This document shows, piece after piece, positions 1 to 8,503 of a stretch of 64,000 bases of DNA; the stretch's first letter is position 1, and the number at the start of each line of letters is the position of its first letter. This DNA comes from Rhodobacterales bacterium RIFCSPHIGHO2_02_FULL_62_130 (lineage in GTDB: Bacteria; Pseudomonadota; Alphaproteobacteria; Rhodobacterales; Rhodobacteraceae). The notes under the pieces were generated by a model. The model did not search any database. It was not told the origin of the DNA and saw only the letters and a program-made list of their open reading frames with translations. The position numbers and the translations under genes are program-made. The stretch spans positions 186,001 through 250,000 of the forward strand of contig MHZT01000003.1 of the NCBI GenBank assembly GCA_001828855.1, in the 5' to 3' direction.

Positions 1-369
1 CGAGTTCCGCATGATCATGAAGGAGGCGATTTCATAGACGACATTGTTCATCCACGGCGTCTTGAAGGCGGTGCCGTGGCTGGCCTCGTGCCAGCGGCTG
101 TCCGAGGCCGAGCCATATAGCACGCCGTAAGCCAGCCAGAACGGCACCGACCACCATGTTGGCCAAAGCGCGATGCCTGCGCCGGCAAAGGCGATCATCA
201 GCCCGTAGAGCAGAAGGGTGTCGTGGATGGCGGGCTGATCGCTGCGCGTCATCAGGTCTTTCATCACCTTGCGCGGCACTTCGGTGTGATACCATTCGGC
301 GGCGGACAGGCCGGATTCGACGGCGCGCGCCGCGTCGGGGCCAAGCAGGCTGTAATCACGTTTGGTCAT
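1..369 (-). CDS. Fatty acid desaturase family protein, partial (C-terminus beyond window)
   Basis: The frame opens with ATG at 369 and reads off the left edge without a stop, so only the first 123 residues are present. They contain a hydrophobic stretch at about residues 49-80 and then a histidine box, HEASHG, near residue 96. A histidine box of this type after a membrane hairpin is the iron-binding signature of membrane fatty acid desaturases and related hydroxylases. The remaining histidine boxes would lie outside the window, so the substrate cannot be judged. The gene is divergent from the LacI-type regulator at 507. Confidence 0.7.
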   Translation of the reverse strand, partial: MTKRDYSLLGPDAARAVESGLSAAEWYHTEVPRKVMKDLMTRSDQPAIHDTLLLYGLMIAFAGAGIALWPTWWSVPFWLAYGVLYGSASDSRWHEASHGTAFKTPWMNNVVYEIASFMIMRNS

Positions 370-448
370 GGGGCGCTCCTCTGCTCTCCATCTTGGCGGC
401 AGAATAGAAGATTTATTCCATTTCACACAAGCTTTGCGCTGGCGGTTT

Positions 449-496
449 TCGTCAGTTTTCGTCATAATCTGGAGGGATACTGAAGGTTAATCGTCA
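449..496 (+). promoter_or_regulatory. TCGTCA direct repeats upstream of the LacI-type regulator
   Basis: The hexamer TCGTCA occurs at 449-454, 459-464 and 491-496. The first two starts are exactly 10 bp apart, one helical turn. The same 10-bp-spaced pair recurs at 1563-1578 before the inositol operon. This suggests an operator for the regulator encoded at 507, bound at its own promoter. Classical LacI operators are palindromes, so the direct-repeat form is unusual. Confidence 0.5.
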
Positions 497-506
497 AGAG
501 GCAGCA

Positions 507-1532
507 ATGAAACGTCCGGGCATGGCAGAGCTTGCACAAGCGGCGGGGGTGTCGATTGCCACCGTGGACCGGTTTTTGAACGGGCGCGAGGCGGTGCGCG
601 AGGACACGCGCATCCGCATCACCGAGGCGGCGCAGCGCATCGGGCATCCGGCGGCGCGGCGGCTGGTGCCGCAGGCAGCGGATTTGCCGGAACTGCGGTT
701 CGGGGTGTTGCTGCACAAACAGGGGCAGGATTTCTACAAGGCCTTTGCCGATGAATTGCACCGCGCCGTAGCTTTGGTGCCGGGGGTGCGCGGGCGGTTG
801 GTGCTGGAATTTTCGGTCAGCCAAGCCCCCAGCGAGATGGCGGGGCATCTGCGCGCGATGGCCGGACGCTGTGACGTCTTGGCGGCGACCGCCGTTAACC
901 ATCCCGAAGTTACCTCGGCGGTCGAGGAACTGGCCGCCAAGGGGTTGTCGGTGTTCTCGCTGCTGTCGGATTTTGCCCAAGGCGCGCGCGCGGGCTATAT
1001 GGGCCTGAACAACTTGAAAGTGGGGCGAACGGCGGCATGGATGATGGCGCAGGCGATCCGGTTGCCGGGGGTGATGGCAATTTTTGTCGGCGGCCACCGC
1101 TGGCACGGGCATGAGCTGCGCGAAACCGGCTTTCGCAGCTATATGCGCGAATGTGCGCCGCATCTGACGGTTCTTGACCCTTTGGTTAACCTTGAGACGC
1201 GGCAGTTGACCTATGAAACCACCATGGGCCTGCTGGCACGCCAGCCGAATTTGCGCGGCATCTATGTGGCCGGTGGCGGGATGGAGGGCGCGATTGCGGC
1301 GCTGCGCGAGGCGCGACCCGTTGACAACATTGCGATGGTGGTGTCGGCGCTGACGCCAGACTCGCGTGCGGGTCTGGCCGAAGGGCTGGTGACGATGGTC
1401 ACCGATACGCCGCTGGAAAAGCTGTGCCGCGAGCTTTTCGTCGCAATGGCGCGGGTGGCGACGGATGGGCCGCCGCAGGGCGGTATCCAGCATTTTCTGC
1501 CGCCTGATCTGCATGTGGCCGAGTCTATCTGA
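507..1532 (+). CDS. LacI-family transcriptional regulator (inositol-type operon)
   Basis: This 341-residue protein starts with a LacI helix-turn-helix (about residues 3-50, with the pattern AQAAGVSIATVDRFLNG) and continues with a periplasmic-binding-protein-like effector domain from about residue 70 to 325. The family senses sugars or polyols and usually represses nearby uptake genes. It lies just upstream of an inositol-type operon in the same direction, and both promoters carry paired TCGTCA repeats, so autoregulation and control of that operon are likely. The effector is inferred to be inositol or a derivative; the sequence does not prove it. Confidence 0.85.
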   Translation: MKRPGMAELAQAAGVSIATVDRFLNGREAVREDTRIRITEAAQRIGHPAARRLVPQAADLPELRFGVLLHKQGQDFYKAFADELHRAVALVPGVRGRLVLEFSVSQAPSEMAGHLRAMAGRCDVLAATAVNHPEVTSAVEELAAKGLSVFSLLSDFAQGARAGYMGLNNLKVGRTAAWMMAQAIRLPGVMAIFVGGHRWHGHELRETGFRSYMRECAPHLTVLDPLVNLETRQLTYETTMGLLARQPNLRGIYVAGGGMEGAIAALREARPVDNIAMVVSALTPDSRAGLAEGLVTMVTDTPLEKLCRELFVAMARVATDGPPQGGIQHFLPPDLHVAESI

Positions 1533-1562
1533 TCCTGTGCGGTGAAGGTTTCATTTCAGTTC

Positions 1563-1578
1563 TCGTCAAAAATCGTCA
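1563..1578 (+). promoter_or_regulatory. TCGTCA direct-repeat pair before the inositol-type operon
   Basis: TCGTCA occurs at 1563-1568 and 1573-1578, again 10 bp apart, matching the pair at 449-464. The site lies about 107 bp before the chosen start of the isomerase gene. It probably binds the LacI-type regulator encoded at 507. Confidence 0.5.
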
Positions 1579-1684
1579 GACACATGTGTTGACCTTGGAA
1601 TTTTTTGTTTGATCAACATCGCAAATGGAATATCAATTCCATAACGGTGCCAAGCTGGTGCCGACTCGATGGAGACCTTCCCGA

Positions 1685-2491
1685 ATGTTGCCCTTTGCTT
1701 TGAACCACATGACCACCCCGAATCTGGGCTGGGAGGCCTTTCTTGATCTGGCCAAGGATCTGGGATGCGTGGGCGTGGAATTCCGCAACGACTTCAAGAC
1801 CGCGCTGTTCGATGGAGCCGATCCGGCTGTGGTGGGCGCTGCCGTCCGCGCCCGTGGCCTGCGGTTTCTGGCGCTGGCCGAGGTGAAGATGTTCAATGAC
1901 TGGTCCGACGCCAAGCGCGCCGAGGCCGAGGCGCTGATGAAAATCGCCGTGGCGGGTGGGGCCGAGGCGATCAGCCTGATTCCGCGCAATGACAACGTGG
2001 CCACCTCGCGCGAGGACAGCCGCCGTGTGACCGAAGTGGCGCTGCGCGCATTGCTGCCGATGCTGAAGGCGCATGGGCTGAAGGCGATGGTCGAGCCGCT
2101 GGGCTTTGAGGTCTGTTCCTTGCGCTACAAGGACGTGCTGGCCGAGGTGATTGATGCGGTGGGCGGGCGTGGCACCTATTTCATGGTGCATGACACCTTC
2201 CATCACGCGCTGGCAGGCGGCGGGCCGATCTTTGCGGACCTGACGGGGATCGTCCATGTCTCGGGTGTGAAAGACAGCATCTATGTCAATGACATGCGCG
2301 ACCCGCACCGTGTGCTGGTCGATGCCGATGACCTGCTGGGCAATGTCGCGCAAATCCGCGCGCTGCGGGCGGCGGGGTACACCGGTGCCATCAGCTATGA
2401 GCCGTTTGCGCCTTCGGTGCATGCGCTGGCCGATGCCAAACCGGCGCTGGCCGCATCTATGGACTTCATTCGCGCGGGCGTTGCGGCCTGA
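1685..2491 (+). CDS. Sugar phosphate isomerase/epimerase family TIM-barrel protein, IolI-like
   Basis: The protein is a single-domain xylose-isomerase-like TIM barrel of 268 residues. It resembles IolI, which interconverts 2-keto-myo-inositol isomers, in overall length and in metal-site segments such as MVHDTFHHA in the middle and SYEPF near the end. I chose ATG 1685 because GGAGA at 1671-1675 is a good ribosome binding site for it; the in-frame ATG at 1625 would add 20 poorly conserved-looking residues. Its place at the head of a binding protein-permease-ATPase-inositol dehydrogenase operon supports an inosose isomerase role. A different keto-sugar isomerase activity remains possible. Confidence 0.72.
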   Translation: MLPFALNHMTTPNLGWEAFLDLAKDLGCVGVEFRNDFKTALFDGADPAVVGAAVRARGLRFLALAEVKMFNDWSDAKRAEAEALMKIAVAGGAEAISLIPRNDNVATSREDSRRVTEVALRALLPMLKAHGLKAMVEPLGFEVCSLRYKDVLAEVIDAVGGRGTYFMVHDTFHHALAGGGPIFADLTGIVHVSGVKDSIYVNDMRDPHRVLVDADDLLGNVAQIRALRAAGYTGAISYEPFAPSVHALADAKPALAASMDFIRAGVAA

Positions 2492-2506
2492 GGGGGTGGG
2501 TTGAAA

Positions 2507-2531
2507 ATTGCAATGTGTATTGTAGTGCAAT
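2507..2531 (+). promoter_or_regulatory. Inverted repeat ATTGCA-N13-TGCAAT before the binding-protein gene
   Basis: ATTGCA at 2507-2512 and TGCAAT at 2526-2531 form a perfect 6-bp inverted repeat with centres about two helical turns apart. It lies in the 155-bp gap between the isomerase and binding-protein genes. It differs from the TCGTCA repeats, so it may be an internal promoter operator for another regulator. Confidence 0.35.
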
Positions 2532-2646
2532 AAATGTTGCCAATTGGATCAGACTACGGTTTAGTGCCGATCTGAATACCGCCCCCGAAAGGGCGGTCCG
2601 GCGGGGAGAACGGTGTGCCGGACACCATCTTGTGGAGGAGAGACAC

Positions 2647-3588
2647 ATGAAGAAGACCCTTATGACCGCTGGTTTCGTTGCCCTGATGGGGACCAGCGCA
2701 CTGGCAGACGGCATCGGCGTTTCGATGGCGAAGTTTGACGACAACTTCCTGACCGTGCTGCGGAACGGCATTGATGCCACCGCGACCGAGCTGGGCGTTT
2801 CGGTTCAGATTGAGGACGCGCAGAACGATGTGGCCAAGCAGTTGGACCAGATCAACAACTTCATCGCTTCGGGCGTTACGGCGATCATCGTGAACCCGGT
2901 TGACACCTCGGCCACCCAAGCCATGTCGGACGCGGCTGCCGCTGCTGGCGTCCCGCTGGTCTATGTGAACCGTCAGCCGATCAACGTTGACACCCTGCCG
3001 GACAATCAGGCTTTCGTGGCCTCGAACGAAGTGGACTCTGGCACGCTGGAAACCATCGAAGTCTGCGCGCAACTGAAAGCTGCGGGCAAGGACAAGGCCA
3101 ACGTCTATGTGATGATGGGCGAGCTTTCCAACCAGGCCGCCGTGCAGCGCACCGCCGACATCCATGACGTGATGGCGGCTGGCAAATGCGCGGTCGAACT
3201 GACCATCATCGACGAGCAGACCGCGAACTGGTCGCGTGACGAAGCCCAGAACATGATGACCAACTGGTTGTCCACCGGCACGCCGTTTGACGGTGTGATC
3301 GCCAACAACGACGAAATGGCCATTGGCGCCATTCAGGCGATGAAGGCTGCAGGCATCGATATGGCTTCGGTCGTTGTCGGTGGCATCGACGCCACGCAAG
3401 ACGCTTTGGCTGCGATGCAGGCGGGTGATCTGGACGTGACCGTATTCCAGAACGCGGCCGGTCAGGGCGCAGGCGCGCTGGATGCTGCGATCAAGCTGGC
3501 GGCCGGTGAAGCTGTCGAGCAGAAAGTCTACATCCCGTTCGAGCTGGTGACGGCAGCGAACGTGGCGGACTACGCTGCCAAGAACTGA
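2647..3588 (+). CDS. Periplasmic sugar/inositol-binding protein of a CUT2 ABC transporter
   Basis: The 313-residue protein begins with a Sec signal peptide (MKK, hydrophobic core, SALA-D cleavage near residue 20) followed by a type I periplasmic binding domain. It is of the ribose/inositol class, with the usual pattern of a flexible hinge and the segment NNDEMAIGAIQAMKAAG near residue 220. GGAGGAG just before ATG 2647 fixes the start. It should capture the substrate and deliver it to the permease encoded next. Neighbouring IolI- and IolG-like enzymes point to myo- or scyllo-inositol, although a single-domain ATPase as here is also seen in fructose (Frc) systems. Confidence 0.82.
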   Translation: MKKTLMTAGFVALMGTSALADGIGVSMAKFDDNFLTVLRNGIDATATELGVSVQIEDAQNDVAKQLDQINNFIASGVTAIIVNPVDTSATQAMSDAAAAAGVPLVYVNRQPINVDTLPDNQAFVASNEVDSGTLETIEVCAQLKAAGKDKANVYVMMGELSNQAAVQRTADIHDVMAAGKCAVELTIIDEQTANWSRDEAQNMMTNWLSTGTPFDGVIANNDEMAIGAIQAMKAAGIDMASVVVGGIDATQDALAAMQAGDLDVTVFQNAAGQGAGALDAAIKLAAGEAVEQKVYIPFELVTAANVADYAAKN

Positions 3589-3603
3589 TCCTTCGGGATG
3601 AGT

Positions 3604-3636
3604 GGGGTGGCGCCGATGCGCCGCCCCTTTTCTCTT
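3604..3636 (+). terminator. Hairpin after the binding-protein gene (attenuator)
   Basis: A 10-bp stem (3604-3613 with 3618-3627, one G-U pair) with a 4-nt loop is followed by TTTTCTCTT. It lies between the binding-protein and permease genes of one operon, so it probably ends part of the transcripts or stabilises the upstream message. Confidence 0.72.
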
Positions 3637-3693
3637 GCCGCGCGGGGAAACGCGGTGACAGGATTTAAAACGACATCATTGGGGGAGACTGCC

Positions 3694-4764
3694 GTGGCAG
3701 AGCCAACGCATGGCCTTGGGGGTTTGAAATATGACCCGTCCAAGAAGGCAAGACCGCAAGAATTCAACGTGTTCATCGCTTTTGTCGCCATCGTGGTGGC
3801 TTTCGAGGTGCTCGGCCGCCTGATCATTGGCGAAAGTTTTCTGTTCAACACCCGTGAAGGCACCGAAGGTCTGTTCAACACGCAGCGCCTGTCGATCATC
3901 ATTTTGCAGGTGGCGACGGTGGGCATCATTGCCATCGGGGTGACGCAGGTGATCATCACCGGCGGCATCGATCTGTCGTCGGGGTCCATTGTGGGTGCGA
4001 CGGCGATGGTCGCCATGAGTTTCGCACAAACCGCGCTGGTGAACGGCAACCCGAACCCCAAGGCGATTTTCGGCGACTGGGCGATGGATTTGCCGGTGCT
4101 GGTGCCGATTGTGGTCGGGCTTTCCGTCGGGCTTCTGGCGGGGTTGGTCAATGGCGCGCTGGTGGCCTATACCAAGATTCCGCCCTTTATCGCCACGCTG
4201 GGCATGATGGTTTCGGCGCGCGGATTTGCGCGCTGGTGGTCCACCGGCAACCCGATTTCCTTCCCGACCGAAAGCTATAATGCCATCGGGACAGGGATGC
4301 GTCCGGTTCTGGTTTTTGTGGCGCTGGCGGTGCTGTTCCACCTGATCATGACCTATACCAAATACGGCAAGCACAGCTATGCCATCGGGTCCAATGAGCA
4401 GGCCACGCGGATGTCGGGGATCAACGTCGACCGTCACAAGGTGCTGGTCTATGTGATCGCGGGGATGCTGGCCTCGATTGCGGCCATCGTGGTGTCCTCG
4501 AAGGGGCAGACCGCGCAGGCGAATATGGGGGTGATGTACGAACTTGACGCCATCGCCATGGCGGTGATCGGCGGGATTTCCCTGCAGGGCGGGCGCGGAT
4601 CGATCATCGGCACGGTGATCGGGGCGCTGATCTTCGGGGTAATCATCTCGGGGTTCACCTTCCTCAAGCTGGACGCCTATTACCAAGAGATGGTGAAGGG
4701 CGCGATCATCATCGGCGCGGTTGTGCTGGACCAATGGCGGCAGAAAAGCCGCGCGAGGAGCTGA
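3694..4764 (+). CDS. CUT2-type sugar/inositol ABC transporter permease
   Basis: This is a 356-residue inner-membrane permease of the ribose/fructose type (BPD_transp_2 family) with about eight to ten hydrophobic segments. The conserved GGIDLSSGSIVGATAM segment near residue 88 and the GGISLQGGRGSIIGT segment near residue 292 are typical of the family. GTG 3694 was chosen because GGGGGAGA sits at 3681-3688 and because an upstream ATG at 3598 would run through the hairpin at 3604-3627. The ATPase gene follows after three bases. Confidence 0.85.
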   Translation: MAEPTHGLGGLKYDPSKKARPQEFNVFIAFVAIVVAFEVLGRLIIGESFLFNTREGTEGLFNTQRLSIIILQVATVGIIAIGVTQVIITGGIDLSSGSIVGATAMVAMSFAQTALVNGNPNPKAIFGDWAMDLPVLVPIVVGLSVGLLAGLVNGALVAYTKIPPFIATLGMMVSARGFARWWSTGNPISFPTESYNAIGTGMRPVLVFVALAVLFHLIMTYTKYGKHSYAIGSNEQATRMSGINVDRHKVLVYVIAGMLASIAAIVVSSKGQTAQANMGVMYELDAIAMAVIGGISLQGGRGSIIGTVIGALIFGVIISGFTFLKLDAYYQEMVKGAIIIGAVVLDQWRQKSRARS

Positions 4765-4767
4765 GCC

Positions 4768-5538
4768 ATGAGCGATATCATTCTTGAAACCCGGGGCCTG
4801 ACCAAACGTTATGGCGGTGTGCATGCGCTGGAGGATGCCAATTTCATCCTGCGCGCGGGCGAGCATGTGGCCGTGGTGGGCGACAATGGCGCCGGTAAAT
4901 CGACCTTCGTGCGGCAGATCACGGCGGTGGAACAGCGCACGGCGGGATCGGTGTTCTTCGACGGGCAGGACGTGTCTTTCGCGGGGCCGTTGCAGGCGCG
5001 CGAGGCGGGCATTGAAACGGTTTTTCAGACTTTGGCGCTGGCCGATGATCTGGACGTTCCGTCCAACCTGTTTCTGGGGCGCGAGCTGTATAAATTCCGC
5101 CTTGGCCCGTTCTCGGTGCTGGATCGCAAGACCATGCGCGCCCGCACTCTGGAAGCCTTGAAAACCACGGCGGTGAAAATTCCCAATGTCGATAACCCGA
5201 TCCGCAACATGTCGGGGGGGCAGCGGCAATGCGTGTCGATTGCGCGCACGGCGGCTTTCGCGTCCAAGCTGGTGATCATGGACGAACCCACCGCTGCCTT
5301 GGGCGTTCAGGAAACCGCGCAGGTGGAAAACATCATCCGCGGGCTGAAAGAACGCGGCGTGCCGCTGATTCTGGTCAGCCACAATCTGCGGCAGGTGTTC
5401 GATCTGGTGGACAGGATCGTCGTGTTTCGCCGTGGCAGGATCGTGGCCTCCTTGCGGAAAGACGAGACGGATGGCAATGACATCGTAAGCTACATCACCG
5501 GCGTGAAGGGCAATGGCGCGGAAACCGCCTTTGCCTGA
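4768..5538 (+). CDS. Sugar/inositol ABC transporter ATP-binding protein, single domain (FrcA-like)
   Basis: The 256-residue protein has one complete nucleotide-binding domain: Walker A GDNGAGKST near residue 37, signature MSGGQ near 149, and Walker B LVIMDEPTAAL near 170, followed by the switch histidine in VSHNL. Most CUT2 transporters use a tandem ATPase of about 500 residues, whereas this one is half that size, like the fructose FrcA protein, and should act as a homodimer. It completes the binding protein-permease-ATPase set. The inositol dehydrogenase gene follows after 62 bases. Confidence 0.85.
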   Translation: MSDIILETRGLTKRYGGVHALEDANFILRAGEHVAVVGDNGAGKSTFVRQITAVEQRTAGSVFFDGQDVSFAGPLQAREAGIETVFQTLALADDLDVPSNLFLGRELYKFRLGPFSVLDRKTMRARTLEALKTTAVKIPNVDNPIRNMSGGQRQCVSIARTAAFASKLVIMDEPTAALGVQETAQVENIIRGLKERGVPLILVSHNLRQVFDLVDRIVVFRRGRIVASLRKDETDGNDIVSYITGVKGNGAETAFA

Positions 5539-5600
5539 CCTTCGGGTGCCTGTTGGACTTGATATAACGGAGCGGGCATGCCCCGCGTAGGAGACTGCAA

Positions 5601-6602
5601 ATGACTGTAAGATTTGGACTTTTGGGCGCTGGCCGCATTGGCAAGGTGCATGCCAAGGCCGTGACCAATGACGCGAATGCCCAGCTTGTGGCTGTGGCAG
5701 ATGCTTTCCCGACGGCGGCACAGGCGATTGCCGATCAATATGGCTGCGATGTGCGCTCGGTCGAGGCTATTCTGGCCGCAAAGGACATCGACGCGGTGGT
5801 GATCTGCACCCCGACCGACACCCATGCCGATCTGATCGAAGCCTTCGTCAAAGCCGGCAAGGCCGTGTTCTGCGAAAAGCCGATCGATCTGTCGCTGTCG
5901 CGTGTGAAAGCCTGTCTTGAGGTGGTGCGCGCCCATAAAGGCACGCTGATGGTCGGCTTCAACCGCCGCTTTGACCCGCATTTCAAAGCCGTGCGCGCCG
6001 AGATCGACAACGGCACGATTGGCGATGTGGAAATGGTCACCATCACGTCGCGCGATCCGGGTGCGCCGCCGGTGGATTACATCAAGCGGTCGGGCGGGAT
6101 TTTCCGCGACATGACGATCCATGATTTCGACATGGCGCGTTTTCTGTTGGGTGAAGAGATTTCGGAAGTGGTGGCTACGGCTGCGGTTCTGGTTGATCCG
6201 GCCATCGGCGCGGCAGGCGATTTCGATAGCGTTCAGGTCTTGCTGAAAACGGCGACCGGCAAGCAGGCGATGATCTCGAACTCGCGCCGCGCGACCTATG
6301 GCTATGACCAGCGCATCGAAGCGCATGGTGTGCTGGGTGCGGTTTCGGCGGAAAACCAGCGTCCGGTCTCGATCGAGGTGGCGACGGCTGCGGGCTATAC
6401 CCGCCCCGCGCTGCATGATTTCTTCATGACCCGTTATATCGATGCTTACGCCGCCGAAATCGCCACCTTCATCGCGGCGTTGGGGGGCAAGGGCAAGGCC
6501 GAGCCTTCGGGCGAGGATGGGTTGATCGCGCTGGCCTTGGCCGATGCGGCGGTGAAATCCGTGGCCGAGGGCCGCGTGGTGAAAATGTCGGAAATCCTGT
6601 AA
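5601..6602 (+). CDS. iolG: Inositol 2-dehydrogenase (Gfo/Idh/MocA family)
   Basis: The 333-residue protein has an N-terminal Rossmann fold with GAGRIGKVHA at residues 9-18 and the CEKP motif containing the conserved lysine near residue 93. The C-terminal domain carries HDFDMARFLLGEE and NSRRATYGYDQRIEAHG, segments characteristic of NAD-dependent inositol 2-dehydrogenases, which oxidise myo-inositol to 2-keto-myo-inositol. It ends the uptake operon and is followed by a strong terminator. No iolB, iolC, iolD or iolE gene is seen here, so the later catabolic steps must be encoded elsewhere. Confidence 0.85.
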   Translation: MTVRFGLLGAGRIGKVHAKAVTNDANAQLVAVADAFPTAAQAIADQYGCDVRSVEAILAAKDIDAVVICTPTDTHADLIEAFVKAGKAVFCEKPIDLSLSRVKACLEVVRAHKGTLMVGFNRRFDPHFKAVRAEIDNGTIGDVEMVTITSRDPGAPPVDYIKRSGGIFRDMTIHDFDMARFLLGEEISEVVATAAVLVDPAIGAAGDFDSVQVLLKTATGKQAMISNSRRATYGYDQRIEAHGVLGAVSAENQRPVSIEVATAAGYTRPALHDFFMTRYIDAYAAEIATFIAALGGKGKAEPSGEDGLIALALADAAVKSVAEGRVVKMSEIL

Positions 6603-6622
6603 GCCATTGCTTGCAGTATATA

Positions 6623-6656
6623 AAACGCGGCAGGGGCAACCTTGCCGCGTTTTTCA
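6623..6656 (+). terminator. Rho-independent terminator after iolG
   Basis: An 11-bp perfect stem (6623-6633 with 6644-6654) encloses a 10-nt loop, and the T-rich end of the stem continues as TTTTT. It separates the inositol-type operon from the HAD-SorC genes. Confidence 0.85.
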
Positions 6657-6767
6657 TTTTGACGCTGCGGCGGGGGCAAGGGGCAGGGGACTTGCCCGCC
6701 GCTGCTTTGGCGTGTTTGAGTGGCGGTGAAAACGGGGGATGGATGATGGCTGGCACCAAGGCAGGGC

Positions 6768-7445
6768 ATGGCATTGCGCTTTGATCTGGTGATTTTCGAT
6801 TGCGACGGGGTGCTGATCGATTCCGAGATCATCTCGGCCAGCATGTTGATCGAGGAACTGGCTTTGCTGGGGGTGAGGATCGATCTGGATTATGTGGCCA
6901 AGCATTTTCTGGGCCGCAGCTATCCGACGGTGATGCAGACCATCCGGCAAGAGTTCAACCTGACCCTGCCGCCTGCGTTCGAGGACCAATACCGCGCGCG
7001 GCTTCTGGCGGCCTTCGAGTCTGACTTGAAGATCATGCCGGATGTCGCGGGGGTGATCGCTGGCTTGGGCGTGCCGTTCTGTATTGCCACATCGTCCAGC
7101 CCGATGCGGGCGGCGAAGTCGCTGGATATGGTGGGGCTGGGGCATCTGGCGGGGCCGCGTCTGTTCACCTCCAGCATGGTGGCGCGGGGCAAACCTGCGC
7201 CGGATCTGTTCTTTCACGCCGCAAACTGCATGGGGGCAGAGCCTGCGCGCTGTCTGGTGATCGAGGATAGTCTGACCGGCATTCGCGCGGCCAAGGCGGC
7301 GGGGATGCCGGTCTGGCGCTTTACCGGTGGCAGCCATCTGAAAAACCGCGTTCTGGACGAACCCGAAGACGCCCGCCCTGACATGCGGTTTGCATCCTTC
7401 GCGGCCTTCTACGACATTGCGCCAGACCTGAAGGGGCAGCCATGA
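6768..7445 (+). CDS. HAD-family phosphatase, beta-phosphoglucomutase-like
   Basis: This 225-residue haloacid-dehalogenase-like hydrolase has the nucleophile motif FDCDGVLIDSE (Asp11, Asp13), a helical cap, the GKPAPD lysine motif near residue 143 and the acidic motif VIEDSLTG near 164. Proteins of this subgroup remove phosphate from small sugar phosphates or isomerise them. The stop overlaps the start of the SorC-type regulator by four bases, and both precede the sorbitol/mannitol operon, so a polyol- or hexose-phosphate substrate is likely. The exact substrate is unknown. Confidence 0.8.
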   Translation: MALRFDLVIFDCDGVLIDSEIISASMLIEELALLGVRIDLDYVAKHFLGRSYPTVMQTIRQEFNLTLPPAFEDQYRARLLAAFESDLKIMPDVAGVIAGLGVPFCIATSSSPMRAAKSLDMVGLGHLAGPRLFTSSMVARGKPAPDLFFHAANCMGAEPARCLVIEDSLTGIRAAKAAGMPVWRFTGGSHLKNRVLDEPEDARPDMRFASFAAFYDIAPDLKGQP

Positions 7446-8398
7446 GCCGCATCGAACCCGAACCCAGCCTGAATGACGAAGCTGCCCGCGCGGGCTGGCT
7501 TTATTATGTGGGGGGGATGACGCAGGACCAGATTGCCTCGGAACTGGGGGTTTCGCGGCAAAGGGCGCAGCGGTTGGTCAGTCGGGCGATGGCGGACGGG
7601 TTGATCCATGTGCGGCTGAACCATTCCATCGGCGCCTGTCTGGATCTGGAGCAGGCCTTGAAGGCGCGGTTCCAGATGACCCGCTGTCGGGTTGCGCCGG
7701 GATTGGGGCCGGGAGCGGACGGGGTGCGCGCGATTGCACCCGCGGCGGCGGCGGAACTGGAGCGGTTTCTGCGGATGCCCGATCCTTCGGTGATCGGGCT
7801 TGGCACGGGGCGGGCGCTGCGCGGCATGGTGGACGCGATGGCCCCGATGGATGCCGAACAGCATCGGCTGGTGTCGCTGATCGGCAATATCGCCCCCGAT
7901 GGTTCGGCCAGTTTCTTTGACGTGGTGATGCGGATCGCCGACAAGGTGCGCGCGCCGCATTACCCGATGCCGGTGCCGGTGATCAGTCCGACCTCGGCGG
8001 AAAACGCGGCGTTTCATGCGCTGGGTCCGGTGAAAAAGGTGGTCGATCTGGCGCGGGCGGCGGATGTGATTTTCGTGGGCGTCGGGCAGATGAGCAATGA
8101 CGCCCCGCTGCTGAAGGACGGATTCGTCAGCAGGTCGGAACTGGACGAGATGCAGGCGGCGGGGGCCGTCGGTGAAGTTGCCGGTTGGGTCTATGATTCG
8201 GCGGGGATATACCTTGATGTCGGCACCAACACGCGCACCGGCGGGGTGCGTGTTACCCCCGGACTGGCGCGGCCCTCGATCGGAATTGCTGCGGGCGCAT
8301 CCAAGGTTCCAGCCATTTCTGCCGCGCTGAAATCCGGCATTATCAACGGTTTGGTGACAGACGAACCCACAGCCCGCGCCCTGCTGCTACAGGCCTGA
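7442..8398 (+). CDS. SorC-family sugar-binding transcriptional regulator
   Basis: The 318-residue protein has an N-terminal helix-turn-helix (GGMTQDQIASELGVSRQRAQRL, about residues 24-45 and split here only in description) and a C-terminal SorC sugar-binding domain with GLGTGRALRGM near residue 119. Members bind a phosphorylated sugar and control polyol operons. It overlaps the HAD gene by four bases and lies directly upstream of smoE in the same direction. The near-palindrome at 8448-8461 is a plausible operator. The regulated unit is very probably smoEFGK-smoS-mtlK. Confidence 0.85.
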   Translation: MSRIEPEPSLNDEAARAGWLYYVGGMTQDQIASELGVSRQRAQRLVSRAMADGLIHVRLNHSIGACLDLEQALKARFQMTRCRVAPGLGPGADGVRAIAPAAAAELERFLRMPDPSVIGLGTGRALRGMVDAMAPMDAEQHRLVSLIGNIAPDGSASFFDVVMRIADKVRAPHYPMPVPVISPTSAENAAFHALGPVKKVVDLARAADVIFVGVGQMSNDAPLLKDGFVSRSELDEMQAAGAVGEVAGWVYDSAGIYLDVGTNTRTGGVRVTPGLARPSIGIAAGASKVPAISAALKSGIINGLVTDEPTARALLLQA

Positions 8399-8447
8399 CC
8401 TTCGCATTTGCGGCGGATAAAGGGGCTTGACGGATGCCACCCAGATA

Positions 8448-8485
8448 TGAGCAATTACTCACCAAGCGATGAAATGCTCAATCGC
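8448..8485 (+). promoter_or_regulatory. Operator candidates before smoE
   Basis: TGAGCAATTACTCA at 8448-8461 is a 14-bp palindrome with one mismatched pair. GCGAT at 8466-8470 and ATCGC at 8481-8485 form a second inverted repeat. A possible -35 box TTGACG lies at 8427-8432. These sites fill the gap between the SorC-type regulator and smoE and are the likely place of control of the polyol operon. Confidence 0.5.
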
Positions 8486-8503
8486 TGATCTGGGAGGATA
8501 CAT

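Noticed and set aside
1606-1618. TTGATCAA palindrome before the isomerase gene as a second operator or FNR site
   Set aside because: The palindrome is only 8 bp and lacks the 4-bp spacer of an FNR box, so chance is a sufficient explanation.
3676-5721. A 681-codon open frame on the minus strand across the inositol-type transporter genes
   Set aside because: It is rich in His, Arg and Gln without domain logic and is exactly opposite well-supported permease, ATPase and dehydrogenase genes; long antisense frames are expected at this GC content.
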